DNA of 64,000 nucleotides from Arachidicoccus soli (GCF_003600625.1 NZ_CP032489.1:434001-498000); one strand, 5' to 3'. Shown: positions 28,161 to 38,033, counted from the first letter of the stretch. The notes: generated by a model not told the origin, from the letters alone. Program-made: numbers and translations.

Positions 28161-30785
28161 ATGGCAAAGTCGAGTGGCGTTACGCCTTTAATGCAGCAGC
28201 ACAAAGCGATTAAGCAAAAATATCCGGATGCGATTTTGTTGTTTCGGGTGGGAGACTTTTATGAAACTTTTGGAAATGATGCTGTAAAAGCTGCACAGGT
28301 TTTGGGAATAACTTTAACTAAGCGAAATAATGGAGATCCTGATGCAATGGAACTTGCAGGCTTTCCTCATCATGCTTTAGATACTTATTTGCATAAACTT
28401 GTGAAAGCAGGTTTTCGTGTGGCTGTATGTGACCAGCTTGAAGACCCTAAACAGGCTAAAGGCATTGTAAAACGCGGTGTTACCGAATTAGTTACGCCGG
28501 GTGTGGCGACGAGTGATAAATTGTTGGAATATGATACTAATAATTTTTTAGCGGCTATTCATTTTGCTGATGACATTCTGGGGATTGCTTTACTAGATAT
28601 TTCTACCGGTGAGTTTTTTTTGGCTGAAGGAAATTTGGAATACATTGATAAATTGATTCAAACACTTAAGCCGGCAGAAGTAATTTTTCAACGCAATCAG
28701 CAGAAGAAATTTAAAGAAATATTTGGTACAAAAATATTTACCTACACTTTAGAAAGCTGGATTTTTGAAGAAGCTTTTGCAGAAGAAAGCTTGTTAAAAC
28801 ATTTTCAAACCCACAGTCTCAAAGGTTTTGGAGTGGAAAACATGCATCAGGGAATTGTAGCTGCAGGCGCAATTTTATATTATTTAAAAGAAACAGAACA
28901 TCCTAATTTAAAACATATTAGTATTATTCAACGTATTGAACGTGATGAACATTTGTGGATGGACAGGTTTACGATCCGTAATCTGGAAATTTTAAGCAAT
29001 GGTTCTCAAGACGGAAATAATTTGTTGAAAGTTCTGGATAATACATCGACCCCAATGGGTGCGCGTTTGTTGAAACGCTGGATTGTATTGCCTTTGAAGG
29101 ATTTGAAGAAGATAAATGAGCGACTTGACACTGTTGAATTTTTAATACTGCATTCAGAATTAAAATCCTCTTTGCAACAGCTATTAAAGCAATGTGGTGA
29201 TTTAGAAAGGCTGGCGAGTAAAATTTCGATGAAGAAAGTGAGTCCACGAGAAGTAATGCAGCTAGCTAAAAGTTTACAGTTGTGTGAACAAGTAAAATTA
29301 TTATGTGCTGCTTCTGGAAATGAATATTTGCAGCGCTTGGCCGATGCCCTCAACCCTTGTCCTTATATTGTTGAAAAGATTATGGAAGAAATTTCTGATG
29401 AGCCACCGGCAATGGTTTCTAAAGGGAATTTAATTAAAGAAGGAGTAGACAAAGATTTGGATGAACTGCGTAATATTGCGCACAATGGCAAAGCATATTT
29501 ACAAGACTTACAAAGAAGAGAAACGGAGAAAACGGGTATTAGTTCTTTAAAGATTGGATTTAATAATGTGTTTGGATATTATTTGGAAGTGACCAATTTA
29601 CATAAAGAAAAAGTGCCACAGGAGTGGATCCGAAAGCAAACTTTGACCAATGCGGAACGTTATATTACTGAAGAGTTAAAACAATATGAAGAAAAAATTA
29701 CGGGTGCAGAAGATAAAATTCTTTCAATAGAAACCAATTTGTATGAACAGTTGCTCGATGAATTAATTGACTATATTGCTCCCATTCAGGTAAACGGGAA
29801 TGCTTTGGCAATATTGGATTGTCTGCATTGTTTTGCTCAAAACGCGCAACAATACAATTACCGAAAACCTTTTTTGCACGAGGGCTTTGATATGCAGTTG
29901 AAAGAAAGTAGGCATCCTGTTATTGAAAGGAATTTGTCTGCGGGTGAGGCATATATTGCCAACGATATTTTGCTCAATTCCGAAGAGGAACAAATAATTA
30001 TTTTAACAGGTCCGAATATGAGCGGTAAGAGCGCCTTGTTGCGACAAACTGCATTGATTACTTTGATGGCGCATATGGGAAGTTTTGTTCCTTCAATAGA
30101 AGCAAGAATTCCTTTGACTGATAAAATATTTACCAGGGTAGGAGCGAGCGATAATTTGAGTGGCGGTGAAAGTACTTTTATGGTGGAAATGAATGAAACC
30201 GCTAGTATCATCAATAATGTTTCTCCGCGCAGCTTGATTTTGTTGGACGAAATTGGACGCGGTACTTCTACATATGATGGTATTTCTATTGCATGGAGTA
30301 TTGTTGAATTTTTGCATAATTCTTCTTGCAAGCCAAAAACATTATTCGCTACGCATTATCACGAATTGAATGATTTAGAGAAACGTTTGAATGGTGTAAA
30401 AAATTATCATATCACCAATAAAGAGGTGGGTAATAAGGTTATTTTTTTAAGAAAATTAGCAAGAGGTGGAAGCACACATAGCTTTGGTATTCATGTTGCA
30501 AAAATGGCGGGAATGCCACCCGATTTAATTAATCGTGCTAATGATATTTTGAAACAACTCGAAGAAAAACATGACGAAAGTGATGAGAATGCAGGTCCAG
30601 GTAAAAAGCAATTAAAAAGTAAAATAAAAGACATCAATGCACCCCAATTGCAGCTTTCTATTTTCGATGTGCAAACCGAAGTCTTTGAAGAAATACGCAG
30701 TGCGCTCGAAAATATTGATATTAATCGCCTGACACCTGTTGAAGCCTTGATGAAACTCAATGAAATCAAAGGTTTGTTGAAGTAG
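28161..30785 (+). CDS. mutS: DNA mismatch repair ATPase MutS
   Basis: Recognises mispairs and, as an ATP-driven clamp, starts mismatch repair. Its 874 residues cover all domains: mismatch-reading N-domain with the wedge motif VGDFYETFG (Phe-X-Glu, about residue 34), connector, lever/clamp, and ATPase with Walker A GPNMSGKSALLRQ, DEIGRGTSTYDG and ATHYHEL. The C-terminal part (PVEALMKLNEIKGLL) is the usual dimerisation/MutL-binding tail. The -7 element 5 bases upstream suggests a leaderless message. Confidence 0.98.
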   Translation: MAKSSGVTPLMQQHKAIKQKYPDAILLFRVGDFYETFGNDAVKAAQVLGITLTKRNNGDPDAMELAGFPHHALDTYLHKLVKAGFRVAVCDQLEDPKQAKGIVKRGVTELVTPGVATSDKLLEYDTNNFLAAIHFADDILGIALLDISTGEFFLAEGNLEYIDKLIQTLKPAEVIFQRNQQKKFKEIFGTKIFTYTLESWIFEEAFAEESLLKHFQTHSLKGFGVENMHQGIVAAGAILYYLKETEHPNLKHISIIQRIERDEHLWMDRFTIRNLEILSNGSQDGNNLLKVLDNTSTPMGARLLKRWIVLPLKDLKKINERLDTVEFLILHSELKSSLQQLLKQCGDLERLASKISMKKVSPREVMQLAKSLQLCEQVKLLCAASGNEYLQRLADALNPCPYIVEKIMEEISDEPPAMVSKGNLIKEGVDKDLDELRNIAHNGKAYLQDLQRRETEKTGISSLKIGFNNVFGYYLEVTNLHKEKVPQEWIRKQTLTNAERYITEELKQYEEKITGAEDKILSIETNLYEQLLDELIDYIAPIQVNGNALAILDCLHCFAQNAQQYNYRKPFLHEGFDMQLKESRHPVIERNLSAGEAYIANDILLNSEEEQIIILTGPNMSGKSALLRQTALITLMAHMGSFVPSIEARIPLTDKIFTRVGASDNLSGGESTFMVEMNETASIINNVSPRSLILLDEIGRGTSTYDGISIAWSIVEFLHNSSCKPKTLFATHYHELNDLEKRLNGVKNYHITNKEVGNKVIFLRKLARGGSTHSFGIHVAKMAGMPPDLINRANDILKQLEEKHDESDENAGPGKKQLKSKIKDINAPQLQLSIFDVQTEVFEEIRSALENIDINRLTPVEALMKLNEIKGLLK

Positions 30786-30822
30786 GGAAGTTTATGTAAT
30801 TTTATTTTTCAGAATTTATTTT

Positions 30823-31125
30823 ATGATAAAATATACACCTGCATTTGTAGATAAGTTGGAAGATGTGTTGAGCGAATCGGGCTATGTAGTTCGGTACGAA
30901 CGGGGTAATTTTCAGAGTGGCTGGTGTTTGCTTGAACAAAGAAGTGTGGTCGTGCTGAATAAATTTTTAAATACAGAAGGCCGTGTAAATACTTTGGTTG
31001 ATTTAATTCCTCAACTCAATATAGAGTTTGATAAACTTACATTGGGGTCTCAAAAATTGTACGAATTTTTGTCACTTAATGCGTTAAAAGGAGCTGAAGA
31101 AAAAGATACAACCGGTAAAGAATGA
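30823..31125 (+). CDS. conserved small protein of unknown function
   Basis: These 100 residues show no signal or membrane segment and begin MIKYTPAFVDKLEDVLSESG. Codon use matches the neighbours, and the gene lies 37 bp after mutS. Its stop overlaps the YccF start (ATGA at 31122-31125), so the two are coupled. I do not recognise a named family, though it reads like a genuine Bacteroidota protein. Confidence 0.7.
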   Translation: MIKYTPAFVDKLEDVLSESGYVVRYERGNFQSGWCLLEQRSVVVLNKFLNTEGRVNTLVDLIPQLNIEFDKLTLGSQKLYEFLSLNALKGAEEKDTTGKE

Positions 31126-31505
31126 GCCTGATTGGCCATATTATTTGAATTGTATTCGGTGGATTTATCATCTTTCTGGATTATATGTTTAGCGGATTCA
31201 TTCTTTGCTCGACCATTGTTGGTATTCCTTTTTGGATACAGTGTTTTAAGATCGGTTTTGCTTCTCTTGCACCTTTTGGTCTGGAAATTTATGATAAAAA
31301 GCAGGATATTTCCGGTGGATGTATTACTCGTATTTTTAATGTTGTCTGGATATTTTTGGGTGGTATTTGGATTGCTCTTACACACTTTGGTTTTGGCCCA
31401 CTATTTTGTATTACTATTATTGGAATTCCTTTTGGGAATCGGCATTTCAAGTTAATACCTTTGTCTTCACCCCTTTGGGAAGAGACTCGGTTAATAAATA
31501 TTTGA
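31122..31505 (+). pseudogene. YccF-family membrane protein with in-frame TGA at codon 9
   Basis: Starting at the coupled ATG (31122) the frame reads MSLIGHII, then TGA at 31146-31148, then IVFGGFIIFLDY and on to 31505 without further stops, 128 codons in all. YccF proteins have tryptophan or a similar residue at this place (LIW-FGG), so this looks like TGG changed to TGA. Both DUF307 repeats are intact (GFILCSTIVGIPFWIQCFKI, GPLFCITIIGIPFGNRHFKL). Either a fresh nonsense mutation, or translation restarts at the ATG at 31185 without the first helix. Confidence 0.7.
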
Positions 31506-31596
31506 ATTTGCATTTTTACCCCCTCTCTTTATTGCTAAAAATAGTTTTATTTAGTACTTTTCCATTTCCTTTTATTTAAAATCAATTTGTAAAAAG

Positions 31597-34017
31597 ATGA
31601 AAAAATTATTGTTGGGTCTCTTTGCACTTGCTACAGTAGCCATTGCTGTTCGTGCAAATGCTCAAAACACAAGAGAGAAATTTAATGAGAATTGGCTTTT
31701 TAAACTCGATAGTGCAAACGATTACAGCAAGAATGCCATGGATGCTGCAAAATGGCAACCCGTGACATTGCCGCATGATTGGAGTATTGGCCTTAACTTT
31801 GATTCTACCAGCCCTAGTGGAAATGAAGGCGCGTGCTTGCGTGGTGGAACGGGACTTTATCAAAAAGAATTTACGCTTCCTTCAAAAGATAAAGGCAAGA
31901 ATATATTTATAGATTTTGATGGTGTTTATATGAATAGTACTGTTTGGATAAATGGTCATAAATTAGGTACAAGACCTTATGGGTATTCTTCTTTTCAATA
32001 CGATATGACCCCTTATTTGAAATTTGGCGGTGAGAAAAATGTATTAAAGGTAATGGCAGAAAACCATCAACCAAGTTCTCGCTGGTATAGTGGAAGCGGT
32101 ATTTACAGAAATGTATGGTTAGAAAAGAAAGGTAGCGTCTATGTAGATAACTGGGGTACTTATATTACCACACCAGAAGTCTCTGATGCGCAAGCGACCG
32201 TCTCTATACAAACTAGAATAAAGAACTCTTTACAACAAGCTACTCCCATTGAATTAAAGACAATCGTATATGATGACAAAGGTAGGATTGTAAAAGTGTT
32301 GTCTCAGAAAATGAGTGTGAATGCAGGTACAGAAATAGAAAAACCTCAATCTTTTGTTTTACCACATCCGGAACTATGGAGTATAAAAACACCTCACCTT
32401 TATAAAGCGGTTTCACAGGTTTTTGTGCATAATAAAAAACAAGATGAATACACGACAACTTTCGGTGTTCGTTCTTTTCATTTTGATGTTGATTCAGGTT
32501 TCTATTTAAATCACAAACCATTAAAAATTGTTGGTGTTTGTATGCATCACGATTTAGGTGCTTTAGGCGCGGCAATCAATGTTCGTGCTATGCAACGTCA
32601 GTTGGAGATTTTAAAATCTATGGGTATCAACGGTATTCGCACTTCCCATAACCCACCAGCTCCAGAATGGTTAGACCTTTGTGATAAAATGGGTTTTATT
32701 GTAATAGATGAAGCATTTGATTGTTGGGAAGACGGGAAGAATAAATATGACTATCATTTGTATTTTAAGCAATGGCATAAAAGAGATTTAACTGATCAAG
32801 TTTTGCGTGATCGTAATCATCCTTCAGTCTTTATGTGGAGTATCGGAAATGAAATTCCCGAACAAGGTGGGGGAGATAAAGATACTGTAGGTCGTCGCAT
32901 CGCAAGAGATTTATCAAGTATTGTAAAGAGTTTGGATAATCGCCCGATTACTTCAGCTCTAACCGAATTCTCTCCTAAAAATAATATTATTAAATCAGGC
33001 GCACTTGATTTATTAGGCTTCAATTATCATTTTAGAATGTTACCTAAATTGGCTGAAATGTTCCCTGGACAAAAAATTATTTTGACAGAAACGACTTCTG
33101 CACTGCAATCTCGTGGTGAATATTTGATGCCTTCCGATTCTATTCGTCGTTGGGCAGGATTTACCAGAGAAAAGAATGGAGGTACTCCTGATTTCACTTG
33201 TTCGGCTTACGATAATAGTTCAGCACCTTGGGCCTCCACTTACGAAGAAACATTAAAGCCATTATTAAAATATCCTTTCTTAAGCGGTATGTATATGTGG
33301 ACGGGGTTTGATTATCTGGGAGAACCCACTCCTTATCCTTATCCGGCGCGTAGTTCTTATTTTGGGATAGTAGATTTAGCAGGCTTTCCAAAAGACGCTT
33401 ATTATCTTTTCAAAAGCGTTTGTACTACCGATACCGTCTTGCATATTTTTCCACATTGGAATTGGAAACCTGGTCAAAAAATAGATGTATGGGCATATTA
33501 TAATAATGCAGATGAAGTAGAATTATTCCTTAATGGAAAATCTTTGGGTATAAGAAAGAAAACGGGAGATGATTTACATGTACAATGGAACAATATTGTA
33601 TTTGAACCAGGAACACTTAAAGCTGTATCTCGTAAAGATGGTAAAATTATAAAAACATCGGAAATCAAAACTGCTGGAAAGGCCTATAAACTAGTAGCTT
33701 CAGCTGATAGAAGTACAATTAATGCAGATGGGGAAGATTTGTCTTTCGTAAAAATTACGGTGGAAGATAAAGACGGCAATATGGTTCCTCATGCGGACAA
33801 TGTAATAGATTTTTCGCTAAAAGGTGATGGAGAAATTGCCGGATTAGATAATGGTTGCGAAACAGATTTGACTTCTTTCAGCAATAAAAAATGGCGCAAA
33901 GCCTTTAATGGTTTGGCTTTGGCTATTGTAAAAGCACATCATAAAAAAGGCAAACTTACATTGCATATTTCTGCTGATGGCTTGCAAGGCACAAGTGTAG
34001 ATATTGAGATGAAATAA
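31597..34017 (+). CDS. glycoside hydrolase family 2 protein, beta-galactosidase-like
   Basis: This 806-residue secreted enzyme has a signal peptide (MKKLLLGLFALATVAIAVRA, cleavage near NAQ) and GH2 sugar-binding (about 25-200), immunoglobulin-like (200-300) and TIM-barrel (300-590) domains. The acid/base glutamate is in MWSIGNEIPE and the nucleophile in KIILTETTSA. C-terminal Ig-like domains (DUF4982-like, then a bacterial Ig-like fold, ASADRSTINADGEDLSFV) follow. It probably cleaves beta-galactosides in the periplasm; exact specificity is not readable. No SusC/SusD genes are adjacent. Confidence 0.92.
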   Translation: MKKLLLGLFALATVAIAVRANAQNTREKFNENWLFKLDSANDYSKNAMDAAKWQPVTLPHDWSIGLNFDSTSPSGNEGACLRGGTGLYQKEFTLPSKDKGKNIFIDFDGVYMNSTVWINGHKLGTRPYGYSSFQYDMTPYLKFGGEKNVLKVMAENHQPSSRWYSGSGIYRNVWLEKKGSVYVDNWGTYITTPEVSDAQATVSIQTRIKNSLQQATPIELKTIVYDDKGRIVKVLSQKMSVNAGTEIEKPQSFVLPHPELWSIKTPHLYKAVSQVFVHNKKQDEYTTTFGVRSFHFDVDSGFYLNHKPLKIVGVCMHHDLGALGAAINVRAMQRQLEILKSMGINGIRTSHNPPAPEWLDLCDKMGFIVIDEAFDCWEDGKNKYDYHLYFKQWHKRDLTDQVLRDRNHPSVFMWSIGNEIPEQGGGDKDTVGRRIARDLSSIVKSLDNRPITSALTEFSPKNNIIKSGALDLLGFNYHFRMLPKLAEMFPGQKIILTETTSALQSRGEYLMPSDSIRRWAGFTREKNGGTPDFTCSAYDNSSAPWASTYEETLKPLLKYPFLSGMYMWTGFDYLGEPTPYPYPARSSYFGIVDLAGFPKDAYYLFKSVCTTDTVLHIFPHWNWKPGQKIDVWAYYNNADEVELFLNGKSLGIRKKTGDDLHVQWNNIVFEPGTLKAVSRKDGKIIKTSEIKTAGKAYKLVASADRSTINADGEDLSFVKITVEDKDGNMVPHADNVIDFSLKGDGEIAGLDNGCETDLTSFSNKKWRKAFNGLALAIVKAHHKKGKLTLHISADGLQGTSVDIEMK

Positions 34018-34039
34018 GTATTTAACTTTATAAAGAAGG

Positions 34040-34071
34040 TGGACTGATTGAAAATATCGGTCCATTTTTTT
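34040..34071 (+). terminator. intrinsic terminator after the GH2 gene
   Basis: A 9-bp stem with one G-T pair (TGGACTGAT / ATCGGTCCA), then T8. Confidence 0.75.
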
Positions 34072-34084
34072 TAGGCTTGGCAAG

Positions 34085-34310
34085 GTGCATACCTAAGAGG
34101 TGAAAGATCTCTATGAGTCTTTGTAAGTGGAATCATGAATCGATAGCCAAAGGTAGTTGTGGGTGAGCGGGATCTCTGAAGGAAGACGAAGACAAACGCT
34201 GGCTTGCTGCACAGGAATCGTATGAGGCTATATCTTTGGATGAGGAGGCAAATAGCACTAAAGTCCGATCCTTAGAAGGAAAAGTATGCGGTAAATGGAT
34301 ATATTGTCGT
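34085..34310 (+). mobile_element. group II intron remnant (5' domain I part)
   Basis: This gene-free stretch has features I recognise from domain I of bacterial group II introns: a GTGC-like 5' end (34085), CAAAGGTAGTT, GATCTCTGAAGGAAGACGAA, ACAGGAATCGTATGAGGCT, GGATGAGG and AAAGTCCGATCC, in the usual order. No reverse transcriptase and no recognisable domain V/VI follow, so it is a dead 5' fragment. Recognition is by memory of intron consensus; a covariance-model search would decide. It lies between the GH2 terminator and the end of the amidotransferase gene. Confidence 0.6.
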
Positions 34311-34321
34311 TAAAAATGAAA

Positions 34322-35169
34322 CTAATAAACTGATATTGGTACTAATTTTTGTTTTAGAGATATATCTAAGAAGGTGGGTAAAATTATACTTTGTGTAAGC
34401 AATATTTTATCTTCATCTTCCAACTTGTCTAGCATATCTAAATATTTTTCCTCCCCATGTTCGTCTATAACACGCTTTTTATTGATGTCTTCCAATAAGT
34501 GCTCACGCATACTTATGGCATCTGCCTCAGGGTGAAATTGTGTGCCTATCATTTCTTTAGAAAAACGAATAGCCATAATGGCACGCTCTAAAGGGATATG
34601 TGGCCTCTCTTTTTCTATAGCCAATACCGTAGCACCCATTGAATTTAATTGCTCAAAATTGGGTTGTATTACTTGATAATCTCTACTGTCAACAGCGAAG
34701 AAAGGTTCAGGTAGTTTTGCAAAAATTGGCTCTTCTAATCCCCCCCATATTTTATTTATAGGAAATACTCCGAAAGAAGTGCTTTTTCGCTTACATACTT
34801 TTCCTATTTTGAAAAATCTACATGCTAATTGAAAGGAATGGCAGATAAAAAATACATATTTTTTATCGACATCACTAGCCTCAACATTGTGACGATATAA
34901 TTGATTGATTAATGAGAAAAATTTATGTTCCCATTCCCAGTTTTCCTCATCAAAAGGAGAGCCCGGACCGCCACTGGAAATATATATATCATAAGATGTA
35001 TCGGGTACCTCGTCTCTTTGTCTTACATCGAAGACAGTTGTTTTTATAAGTAAGTCTTTTTCTTTGGCATAAGTGGACACTATATTTAGGATACAACGTA
35101 ATCCTTGATTTTTGAAACCATTATTTAAATCTAAAACGGCAACTTTAATATATTGTTCATTATTTTGCA
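34322..35169 (-). CDS. class I glutamine amidotransferase-like protein
   Basis: This 282-residue cytosolic protein begins KVAVLDLNNGFKNQGLRC and contains IYISSGGPGSPFDE, the nucleophile cysteine in FFICHSFQLACRFF, and the His/Glu pair in IGTQFHPEAD, so the triad is complete. It presumably releases ammonia from glutamine or hydrolyses a gamma-glutamyl bond. The frame extends to 35185, but a -7 element lies at 35174-35181 and the ATG at 35169 (MQNNEQYIKV) is 4 bases after it. It is last in the esterase/ATP-grasp/GCS2/amidotransferase run, yet has its own promoter. Confidence 0.85.
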
Positions 35170-35173
35170 TTTT

Positions 35174-35181
35174 GCAAAGGT
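35174..35181 (-). promoter_or_regulatory. -7 element of the amidotransferase gene (leaderless type)
   Basis: On the minus strand TACCTTTG is followed by CAAA and then ATG at 35169. It decides the start codon, since the longer open frame begins upstream of the promoter. Confidence 0.6.
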
Positions 35182-35213
35182 ACAAAATTTTGATTTTAAT
35201 GTCAGATCAATGG

Positions 35214-36314
35214 CTATTTTAGGAATTCATCACAAATAAAATCCACCACATCTGTTAATTTTTTTGTTTTTTCAAAAATAGCTAATTGTTTGTCTGCACC
35301 TGTTCCCGATTTTAAGATTTTAAATACTGTATTAATGGCATCGCGTGAACCCAAATCATCAATTACGTCATCAATAAAATCTAACAATTCTAATATTAGA
35401 GATTTCACTGGTACCTCTGTTTCTTTCCCAAAATCAATCAACAAACCATCAATTCCATAACGAGAGGCACGCCATTTATTCTCATTAATATAAAATCTTT
35501 TATAAATAATATAATTCATATTTTGCATTCGTAAGCGATAGAGTTTAACACATATTGCCTGAAATAATGCAGCGATAGCAATAGTTTCATCTGTTGTTAG
35601 CAGAATGTCACATATTCTAAATTCAATTGTATTGTAGGAAGGGTGTACGCGTATATCCCACCAAATCTTTTTCGCATTATCAATACAATTGGTCTTTATC
35701 AATACTTTAATATAATTATCATATTCTTCAATAGATTCAAAAAAATCTGGAATGCCGGTTCTTGGAAACTTGTCAAATACCTTTGAGCGATAAGATTTAA
35801 AACCGGTATTTCTCCCTTCCCAGAAAGGTGAATTGGTTGAAAGTGCGTAAATATGGGGTAAAAAATAACGTACAGAATTGGCAATATGAATAGCCATTTC
35901 CCGGGATTGTATTCCTATATGAACATGCAGTCCAAAAATTAAATTGGAACGGGCAGCATCTTGCATTTCGTTTACTATCTCATGGTAGCGAGGGTTCTCA
36001 GTGATTGATTGTTTGTACCAGAGAGAAAAGGGATGCGTTCCGGAGGCCCCACATCTCAATCCTTCACTCTGTGCAAGCTCTGAAATGGTTTTTCGCAACA
36101 AACGAACATCACTACGCGCTTCCTCAATATTATTACAAATAGAGGTTCCAACTTCCACAACGGCTTGGTGCATTTCTGCTTTTACTTTATCTTTCTGCAA
36201 GATTTTTTCTGCCTGTTCAATGATTTTGTTTTGATGGGATTTTAGTTCTCTCGTTTGCGGATCGAGAATCATATATTCCTCTTCAATACCTATTGTAAAT
36301 TGCTGCGAAGTCAT
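35214..36314 (-). CDS. GCS2-family carboxylate-amine ligase (YbdK type)
   Basis: These roughly 366 residues fit the glutamate-cysteine ligase 2 fold: TIGIEEEYMILDP, MHQAVVEVGTSICNN, GLHVHIGIQS and WWDIRVHPSYNTIEFRICD, which carry the nucleotide- and metal-binding residues. YbdK relatives ligate an amino acid to a carboxylate with ATP. The open frame runs to 36419, overlapping the upstream gene, but the ATG at 36314 (MTSQQFTIGIEEEY) is the family start. It is flanked by an ATP-grasp ligase and a glutamine amidotransferase, suggesting a shared pathway; the product is unknown. Confidence 0.9.
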   Translation of the reverse strand: MTSQQFTIGIEEEYMILDPQTRELKSHQNKIIEQAEKILQKDKVKAEMHQAVVEVGTSICNNIEEARSDVRLLRKTISELAQSEGLRCGASGTHPFSLWYKQSITENPRYHEIVNEMQDAARSNLIFGLHVHIGIQSREMAIHIANSVRYFLPHIYALSTNSPFWEGRNTGFKSYRSKVFDKFPRTGIPDFFESIEEYDNYIKVLIKTNCIDNAKKIWWDIRVHPSYNTIEFRICDILLTTDETIAIAALFQAICVKLYRLRMQNMNYIIYKRFYINENKWRASRYGIDGLLIDFGKETEVPVKSLILELLDFIDDVIDDLGSRDAINTVFKILKSGTGADKQLAIFEKTKKLTDVVDFICDEFLK

Positions 36315-36345
36315 TCTTGATATTATTATGAATAGTATTCGGTAT

Positions 36346-37308
36346 TTAAAATAATTCCTTTTTTTGGATGGCAGCCTGAATATATTTCCCCCAAGTAAGA
36401 CTGTCTTTGGAAGTCTCAAAATTTTCGGCTTTTTCTAAAGCAAATTTTGCTGCATGCTCCACTACCCAATTAAAATTTTCATCCCCTACAGAGGCTTTGT
36501 CAGAATCAGGTACCGGGTTGCAAAAGTCTATCGCGATAGGTTCTCCATTTCTTACGGCAAACTCTACTGTATTAAAATCATAGCCTAAATATTGATTCAA
36601 TTTCAAAACATCAGCTTCCATTCTTTTGAATAATTCTTTCGAAGGCTTAAAATGTGCATCATATCTTAGATGGGGGGCATTGCGTGGTTCATAAGGCATT
36701 ATTTTCACATATTTTCCTCCAATGCAATAACAACGATAATATTCTTCAAAAATAATCTCTTCTTGCAATAGCATTACCAATTGTTTTGTCTCTTTATGTT
36801 TTGAAAAAAAGGCTTCTTTATTTTCTAATCGGTAGACCGATTTCCAACCACCACCTGCAAAGGGTTTCATGTAGGCAGGGAATTGGATATAATCAAAAAT
36901 TGCTTCCCATGCTAAAGGATAACTTAAGTTGCGAAATGACTCTCTAGAAGTATCATCTGGAAGTTCAAAGGAGGGAAGGATAACCGTTTTAGGAACAGAA
37001 ACTCCAATTCTTGTTGCTAAGCAATTATTGAAAAACTTTTCATCTGCACTACTCCAAAACGGATTATTGATAATAGAAGTACCGTTTAAAGCAGCATTTT
37101 TTAAATAAGCTCTGTAAAATGGTACATCATGCGAAATACGATCCAGAATTACTACATAGTTGGTTGGGGCTCCTTGGATAACTTTATCAATGGTTACAAA
37201 TTCAGCTTCAAATTTGCCATCGGCTAGAGAGTTGACTTTGTCTACAAATGCACTTGGAAAACTATTTTCTTTTCCAAATAATATTCCAATCTTTTTAGTG
37301 GTTATCAT
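36346..37308 (-). CDS. ATP-grasp ligase
   Basis: This protein of about 320 residues has the ATP-grasp layout: an N-domain (KKIGILFGKENSFPSAFVDKV), the ATP-binding lysine segments YMKPFAGGGWKSVYRL and LLQEEIIFEEYYRCYCIGGK, and the metal-binding end VEFAVRNGEPIAIDFCNPVPD. It presumably activates a carboxylate as acyl-phosphate and joins it to an amine. The frame opens at 37368, but the ATG at 37308 (MITTKKIGILFG) is preferred and removes the overlap with the esterase gene. Gaps to both neighbours are 20-31 bp, so an operon is likely. Confidence 0.87.
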   Translation of the reverse strand: MITTKKIGILFGKENSFPSAFVDKVNSLADGKFEAEFVTIDKVIQGAPTNYVVILDRISHDVPFYRAYLKNAALNGTSIINNPFWSSADEKFFNNCLATRIGVSVPKTVILPSFELPDDTSRESFRNLSYPLAWEAIFDYIQFPAYMKPFAGGGWKSVYRLENKEAFFSKHKETKQLVMLLQEEIIFEEYYRCYCIGGKYVKIMPYEPRNAPHLRYDAHFKPSKELFKRMEADVLKLNQYLGYDFNTVEFAVRNGEPIAIDFCNPVPDSDKASVGDENFNWVVEHAAKFALEKAENFETSKDSLTWGKYIQAAIQKKELF

Positions 37309-37328
37309 TGTTACTCTTTTTACAAAAA

Positions 37329-38033
37329 TTATAATACAGAAAGATAGTGAGGAAACATCTCTAGCCATATAGGCCAGTCGTGTGGTGCATCGTTACGTAT
37401 GTCTAGCCAATGATTAATTTTTTTTTCTGCAAGTATTTTAGATAGTTTTTTGTTTTGGTCTAAGCAGATATCTTTCGTGCTGGTCCCTAAAATTATATGC
37501 AGGTGCCAAAGTGCAGCATTGTAATTATTGGGCAAATAGTCTATGGGATTATTAAAATATACATTATCGTTATAAGCCCCATCCACTTGCGATTTTATAT
37601 CAAATGCGCCGCTCATAGATATTAACGCATGAATCTTTTCCGGGTGTTTAAAGGCGAAATTAGCCGCATGATAACCTCCAAAACTACATCCTGCAACAGT
37701 TGCGGTACTCCAGCCTGTTTCATGCAAAGCACGGCTCAGTACTTCTTCTTCAATAAGCTGGTCGTATAAATTATGATTAAAGGCACGTCCTAAAGGCTCT
37801 ATATCTTTATTGTACCAGCTAAGGGCATCAATACTGTCAGGACAATATATTTTTACGAAGCCATTCTCTATAAACCATCTGACAGATTCGATAAGCCCCC
37901 TATCTTTAGCTTCATAATATTTCCCCAAAGAAGTAGGAAATAGTATAATAGGCCTTCCGGAATGCCCGAAAACGAGCATTTCTATTTCTCTTTTTAGAAT
38001 TGGCGACTGCCATTTATGATAATATTCTTGCAA
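37329..38033 (-). CDS. esterase-like alpha/beta hydrolase
   Basis: This 234-residue cytosolic esterase (no signal peptide) belongs to the COG4947/esterase D-like group, with the nucleophile elbow GCSFGGYHAAN, IILFPTSLGKYYE near the N-terminus and the catalytic His probably in DAPHDWPIW. It is first in the four-gene leftward run. In an amidoligase pathway it could cleave or transfer an ester or peptide bond of the product. No exact TAnnTTTG was found upstream. Confidence 0.85.
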   Translation of the reverse strand: MQEYYHKWQSPILKREIEMLVFGHSGRPIILFPTSLGKYYEAKDRGLIESVRWFIENGFVKIYCPDSIDALSWYNKDIEPLGRAFNHNLYDQLIEEEVLSRALHETGWSTATVAGCSFGGYHAANFAFKHPEKIHALISMSGAFDIKSQVDGAYNDNVYFNNPIDYLPNNYNAALWHLHIILGTSTKDICLDQNKKLSKILAEKKINHWLDIRNDAPHDWPIWLEMFPHYLSVL

